A stretch of DNA of 7,885 nucleotides from Planctomycetota bacterium (lineage in GTDB: Bacteria; Planctomycetota; Planctomycetia; Pirellulales; Thermoguttaceae), in contig DQVB01000395.1 of assembly GCA_015661985.1 (NCBI GenBank), positions 1 to 7,885 on the forward strand. Reading direction: 5' to 3'. This document shows, piece after piece, positions 5,747 through 7,885 of the stretch. The position numbers were made by a program, and so were the translations under genes. Under the pieces are notes generated by a model. It saw only the letters and a program-made list of their open reading frames with translations, was not told the origin of the DNA and did not search any database. Position 1 is the first letter of the stretch. Each line of letters begins with the position of its first letter.

Positions 5747-6949
5747 ATGATCCCCCCAGATGAAGCACTTCGCCTTGTCTGCCAACACGCCGTGGCCCTG
5801 GCCCCACGCGACGTGGCGCTGGAAGAGGCCTGCGGGTTGCAGCTGGCCCAGCCGGTGGCTGCCGATCGCCACTACCCGCCCTTTGCTCGGGCCATGATGG
5901 ACGGCTATGCGGTCCGGCTCGGCGACGCCGGCCGCACCGTGCCAGTGGTGGGCCAAGTGGCCGCGGGCGACCGCTTCGCCGGCGCGATGGAGCCCGGAGG
6001 GTGCGTGGAGATCATGACCGGCGCGCCCTGCCCGCCGGGGACCGAGGCGGTGGTGCCCAAAGAGCATGTGCGACGGAGCGGCTCCCAGGTGTCCCTGCCC
6101 GGCCAGCTGCGTGCGGGCCAGCACATCGCCGAGGCCGGCAGTGAATGTCCGGCCGGGCGCGTGGTGCTCCAGCCGGGCCAGACGATCACGCCCATGGCCG
6201 TGGCCGTCATGGCCTCCTTTGGCATTGTGTCCGTGCGCGTGGTACCCCGCCCCAGCGTGGCGATCATCACCACCGGCGGCGAACTGGTGCCGGCCGCAAG
6301 CGAACCCGGTGAGGGCCAAATCCGCGACTCCAACGGCCCCATGCTGGCCGCCTTGGCCCGCGACGTGGCCCTGGAGCGGCCTTCGTGCCTGCACGTCGAG
6401 GACCAGCTGGAGGCGATCCTGGATGCCCTCGAGCGATCGGCCGACCACAATCTGGTCCTCCTCACCGGTGGCGTGTCGGTGGGCACTTACGATCTGGTCC
6501 CCGCTGCACTGGAGCGCTATGGGGCCGAAGTGGTTTTCCACAAGGTCCGCCAGAAGCCGGGCAAACCGCTCCTGTTTGCACGCAAGCAGAACCAACTGGT
6601 CTTCGGACTGCCCGGCAACCCCCTTTCCTGCCACTTCTGCTTCCACCGCTACGTGGCCCCTGCCGCCCAGCGGATGAGCGGTAAACCGGCGCCCGCCCAA
6701 GCGCTGCCGGGAACCTTGACCGCGCCGGTCGAACCCAAGGCGGGACGCACGTACTTTGTCACGGCCCGGGCTGAGCCAGGCGAGGAGGGGCAGTGGCTGG
6801 TCCATCCGCTGCCCACCACCAGTTCAGCGGATATCTTCGCCTCCTGGCCAGCCAACTGCTACGCCCAGGTGCCTCCGGGCAAAGAGCCCATCCCGGCCGG
6901 CCACGTTCTGCCCTTCACCTGGATCGGCAGCGCCCCCTGGCCCTATTGA
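5747..6949 (+). CDS. moeA: Molybdopterin molybdenumtransferase MoeA
   Basis: MoeA inserts molybdate into adenylated molybdopterin, the last common step of molybdenum cofactor synthesis, in the cytoplasm. Family motifs appear in order: PPFARAMMDGYAV with Asp52, IMTGAPCPPGTEAVVPKEH from about 89, TTGGELVP with Glu179, GQIRDSN with Asp194, LLTGGVSVGTYD ending at Asp249, QKPGKPLLF (Lys270, Lys273) and FGLPGNP with Pro292. The C-terminal domain IV runs to residue 400, so the length is normal. In the first motif the usual SAMDGYA is AMMDGYA, and the usual TGDEL is TGGEL; both lie beside intact acidic residues. ATG at 5747 is the only start compatible with an upstream in-frame TGA at 5726-5728. No other cofactor gene is nearby, so its place behind fabI may reflect shared transcription rather than function. 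It lies 67 bases after fabI. Confidence 0.95.
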   Translation: MIPPDEALRLVCQHAVALAPRDVALEEACGLQLAQPVAADRHYPPFARAMMDGYAVRLGDAGRTVPVVGQVAAGDRFAGAMEPGGCVEIMTGAPCPPGTEAVVPKEHVRRSGSQVSLPGQLRAGQHIAEAGSECPAGRVVLQPGQTITPMAVAVMASFGIVSVRVVPRPSVAIITTGGELVPAASEPGEGQIRDSNGPMLAALARDVALERPSCLHVEDQLEAILDALERSADHNLVLLTGGVSVGTYDLVPAALERYGAEVVFHKVRQKPGKPLLFARKQNQLVFGLPGNPLSCHFCFHRYVAPAAQRMSGKPAPAQALPGTLTAPVEPKAGRTYFVTARAEPGEEGQWLVHPLPTTSSADIFASWPANCYAQVPPGKEPIPAGHVLPFTWIGSAPWPY

Positions 6950-7016
6950 GAACGTGTTCCGACACCTCAGGGTTGTCGCGCCTCCGAGATCTTCGGTCAG
7001 CGTCTGTGCAGGATCG

Positions 7017-7046
7017 GGAGATCCGCCAAGAGAAGCGGTAATCTCC
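7017..7046 (+). terminator. Bulged hairpin downstream of moeA, possible transcript end
   Basis: GGAGAT (7017-7022) pairs with ATCTCC (7041-7046) and CCGC (7023-7026) pairs with GCGG (7035-7038). The loop is CAAGAGAA, and two unpaired bases, TA, lie on the right side. It starts 67 bases after the moeA stop, a typical place for a 3' hairpin. There is no following T-tract, so it is not a classical intrinsic terminator; it could protect or define an mRNA 3' end. Confidence 0.35.
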
Positions 7047-7095
7047 GGCCTGACAACGGGGTTAGGTCGATCGGTGCCGTCCCGAAGCGTGGTAG

Positions 7096-7146
7096 GCTCC
7101 CAGGGGTCGAGGGGTGAGAGGGGCGTTGTCGTCGGGGCCTGGGAGC
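7096..7146 (+). other. 9-bp stem enclosing a putative G-quadruplex
   Basis: GCTCCCAGG (7096-7104) is perfectly complementary to CCTGGGAGC (7138-7146). Between them on the plus strand are four GGGG runs, at 7103-7106, 7111-7114, 7120-7123 and 7134-7137, separated by 4, 5 and 10 bases. The first run overlaps the stem by two bases. The last loop is longer than the strict quadruplex rule of seven bases. The fold is inferred; the base pattern is read directly. Confidence 0.4.
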
Positions 7147-7411
7147 ATCCCCCGGGGCGGCCCGGTTGGCGGGCGAGACCCCGAAATTGCTCTGGGTGAA
7201 AAGAGGTCCGCCGGGCAATGGCCCGGGATCGGCGTCTGAAGTGGCGGTGGGAGCCTGCCGCGATCAGCCAATGGAACGCGGCCCGAGAGGTTTCCCTGCC
7301 CTCGCCGCAACCCCGTGCAACACAACACGTTAACACAACCGCCTCCTGACACGCTTGGGGACTGCACCCATTTGAGCATGCGACAGCCTTCCCTGGAAAT
7401 TGTGAGAGTAG

Positions 7412-7440
7412 TTAGCCATTAGCCACAGAGGTCACAGAGT
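7412..7440. repeat. Short direct-repeat element at the end of the YD-repeat gene
   Basis: TTAGCCA occurs twice in tandem (7412-7418, 7419-7425), and CACAGAG occurs twice with a 9-base period (7424-7430, 7433-7439). This resembles a TTAGCCACAGAGGTCACAGAG-type dispersed repeat that I remember from intergenic regions of several environmental bacteria; that link is from memory and unchecked. On the minus strand it encodes the last residues of the YD-repeat frame, DSVTSVANG, and supplies its TAA stop. Confidence 0.4.
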
Positions 7441-7885
7441 CGGTCACGGCCTTGGCGGCTAATTGGGTTCGGTTCCAGGTGTACGTGGTGGTTTGGTCGA
7501 CCGTGCCGTCGTTGTCCGAGTCGAGCTCTTCGGTCAAGAACCGGTCGTTTTGGTCATCGCTGTACGTGACCTTTTCGTCGACCGTGCCGTCGTTAGGTTT
7601 GTCAACCGTTTTCTCCAGACGGTTGCTGGCCAAGTCGAAGAGGTATTCCGCGGTGAAGCCAAGCGTGTCGTCATGGCTGTCGTAGACCTCCTTGGTCAGC
7701 CGGCCCAGCTCGTCGTAGAACCACTGGATCTCGGTCATCCGGCCCTGGGCGTCTTTCTCGGTCACCGCCGTGCGCTTGCCGTCGGCTCGCAGCGTGTACT
7801 CGAATTCGGCCAACACGGCGTCCACCGCCGCATCGTACTGGCCGTCCCCATTCTCGTCCCGGTAGTGCCTCAGGAAGTCGAGCCG
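7412..7885 (-). CDS. YD/RHS-repeat protein, C-terminal part (5' end beyond the window)
   Basis: The minus-strand frame stays open to the window edge, so the 157 residues seen are only the C-terminal end of a longer, probably secreted or surface protein. From the edge it begins RLDFLRHYRDENGDGQYD. YD-type segments follow: WFYDELGRLTKEVYD, AEYLFDLASNRLEKTVD, and two related units around NDGTVDEKVTYS and NDGTVDQTTTYTWN. The last two are also a DNA repeat of 81-base period, with an 18-base identical core at 7496-7513 and 7577-7594. The D-x-N/D-x-D-G-x-x-D pattern in DENGDGQYD and DSDNDGTVD looks like a calcium-binding loop. The protein ends just after a repeat, without the conserved junction and variable toxin domain that close typical RHS proteins. 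The final codons come from a short repeat at 7412-7440, which suggests a truncated 3' end. The internal GTG at 7825 is probably not the real start. Confidence 0.75.
   Translation of the reverse strand, partial: RLDFLRHYRDENGDGQYDAAVDAVLAEFEYTLRADGKRTAVTEKDAQGRMTEIQWFYDELGRLTKEVYDSHDDTLGFTAEYLFDLASNRLEKTVDKPNDGTVDEKVTYSDDQNDRFLTEELDSDNDGTVDQTTTYTWNRTQLAAKAVTDSVTSVANG

Larger units (their letters stand above)
6950..7411. other. Convergent intergenic region rich in inverted repeats
   Basis: This gap lies between moeA and the 3' end of the oppositely oriented YD-repeat gene, so it should terminate transcription from both sides. I see no convincing gene. It has a 10-bp bulged hairpin at 7017-7046, a 9-bp stem with a G-tract loop at 7096-7146, and a 6-bp stem with a 4-base loop at 7211-7226 (CCGGGC-AATG-GCCCGG). 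None is followed by a T-run on the plus strand. A 43-codon frame starting with ATG at 7219 has AAGAGG about a dozen bases upstream but no recognisable product. Confidence 0.5.

Noticed and set aside
5660..6805. 381-codon minus-strand frame opposite moeA
   Set aside because: The MoeA motifs are intact on the other strand; this is a codon-bias shadow.
7219..7350. 43-codon frame in the region after moeA
   Set aside because: AAGAGG is about a dozen bases upstream, but the product is not recognisable and the ATG lies in the loop of a hairpin. There is not enough to call a gene.
6824..7379. Minus-strand frames between the YD-repeat gene and moeA (6824-7336 and 7062-7379)
   Set aside because: Neither continues the YD-repeat sequence, so they do not show a frameshifted RHS tail, and their composition is that of non-coding G+C-rich DNA.
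1..7885. CRISPR array, tRNA or rRNA genes, insertion sequence, phage or toxin-antitoxin genes
   Set aside because: I looked for regularly spaced repeats, tRNA T-arm patterns, transposase motifs and small paired genes and found none that hold up.

Overview
This is a high-G+C bacterial window. Its YD-repeat protein, the 580-residue acyl-CoA dehydrogenase and the weak Shine-Dalgarno signals together suggest Planctomycetota. That assignment is an inference from family resemblance, not a sequence search.

Layout. Bases 1-808 hold no gene I can support, but they contain an inverted pair of REP-like hairpins (311-398), a further stem-loop (412-441) and a plausible promoter just ahead of the first gene. 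Five genes then run in one direction: electron-transfer flavoprotein beta (809-1723) and alpha (2019-3047), a long-form acyl-CoA dehydrogenase (3135-4877), the FabI-type enoyl-ACP reductase (4909-5679) and the molybdopterin molybdenumtransferase MoeA (5747-6949). Bases 6950-7411 are non-coding and rich in inverted repeats; one is a 9-bp stem enclosing four GGGG tracts. The window ends inside an oppositely oriented YD/RHS-repeat gene whose 3' end lies at 7412.

How the genes work together. The acyl-CoA dehydrogenase oxidises an acyl-CoA and passes electrons to the EtfAB heterodimer, so the first three genes form an acyl-CoA oxidation module. FabI carries out the opposite chemistry, reducing enoyl-ACP in fatty acid synthesis. 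MoeA (molybdenum cofactor synthesis) looks like a passenger of the same gene string.

The most unusual material is in the flavoprotein. EtfB is about 50 residues longer than usual because of a charged helical insertion beside the partner-recognition loop. EtfA has glycine where the family's GGRG motif has arginine. The two subunit genes are separated by a 295-bp spacer with a terminator-like palindrome. No complete novel defence or mobile system is visible.
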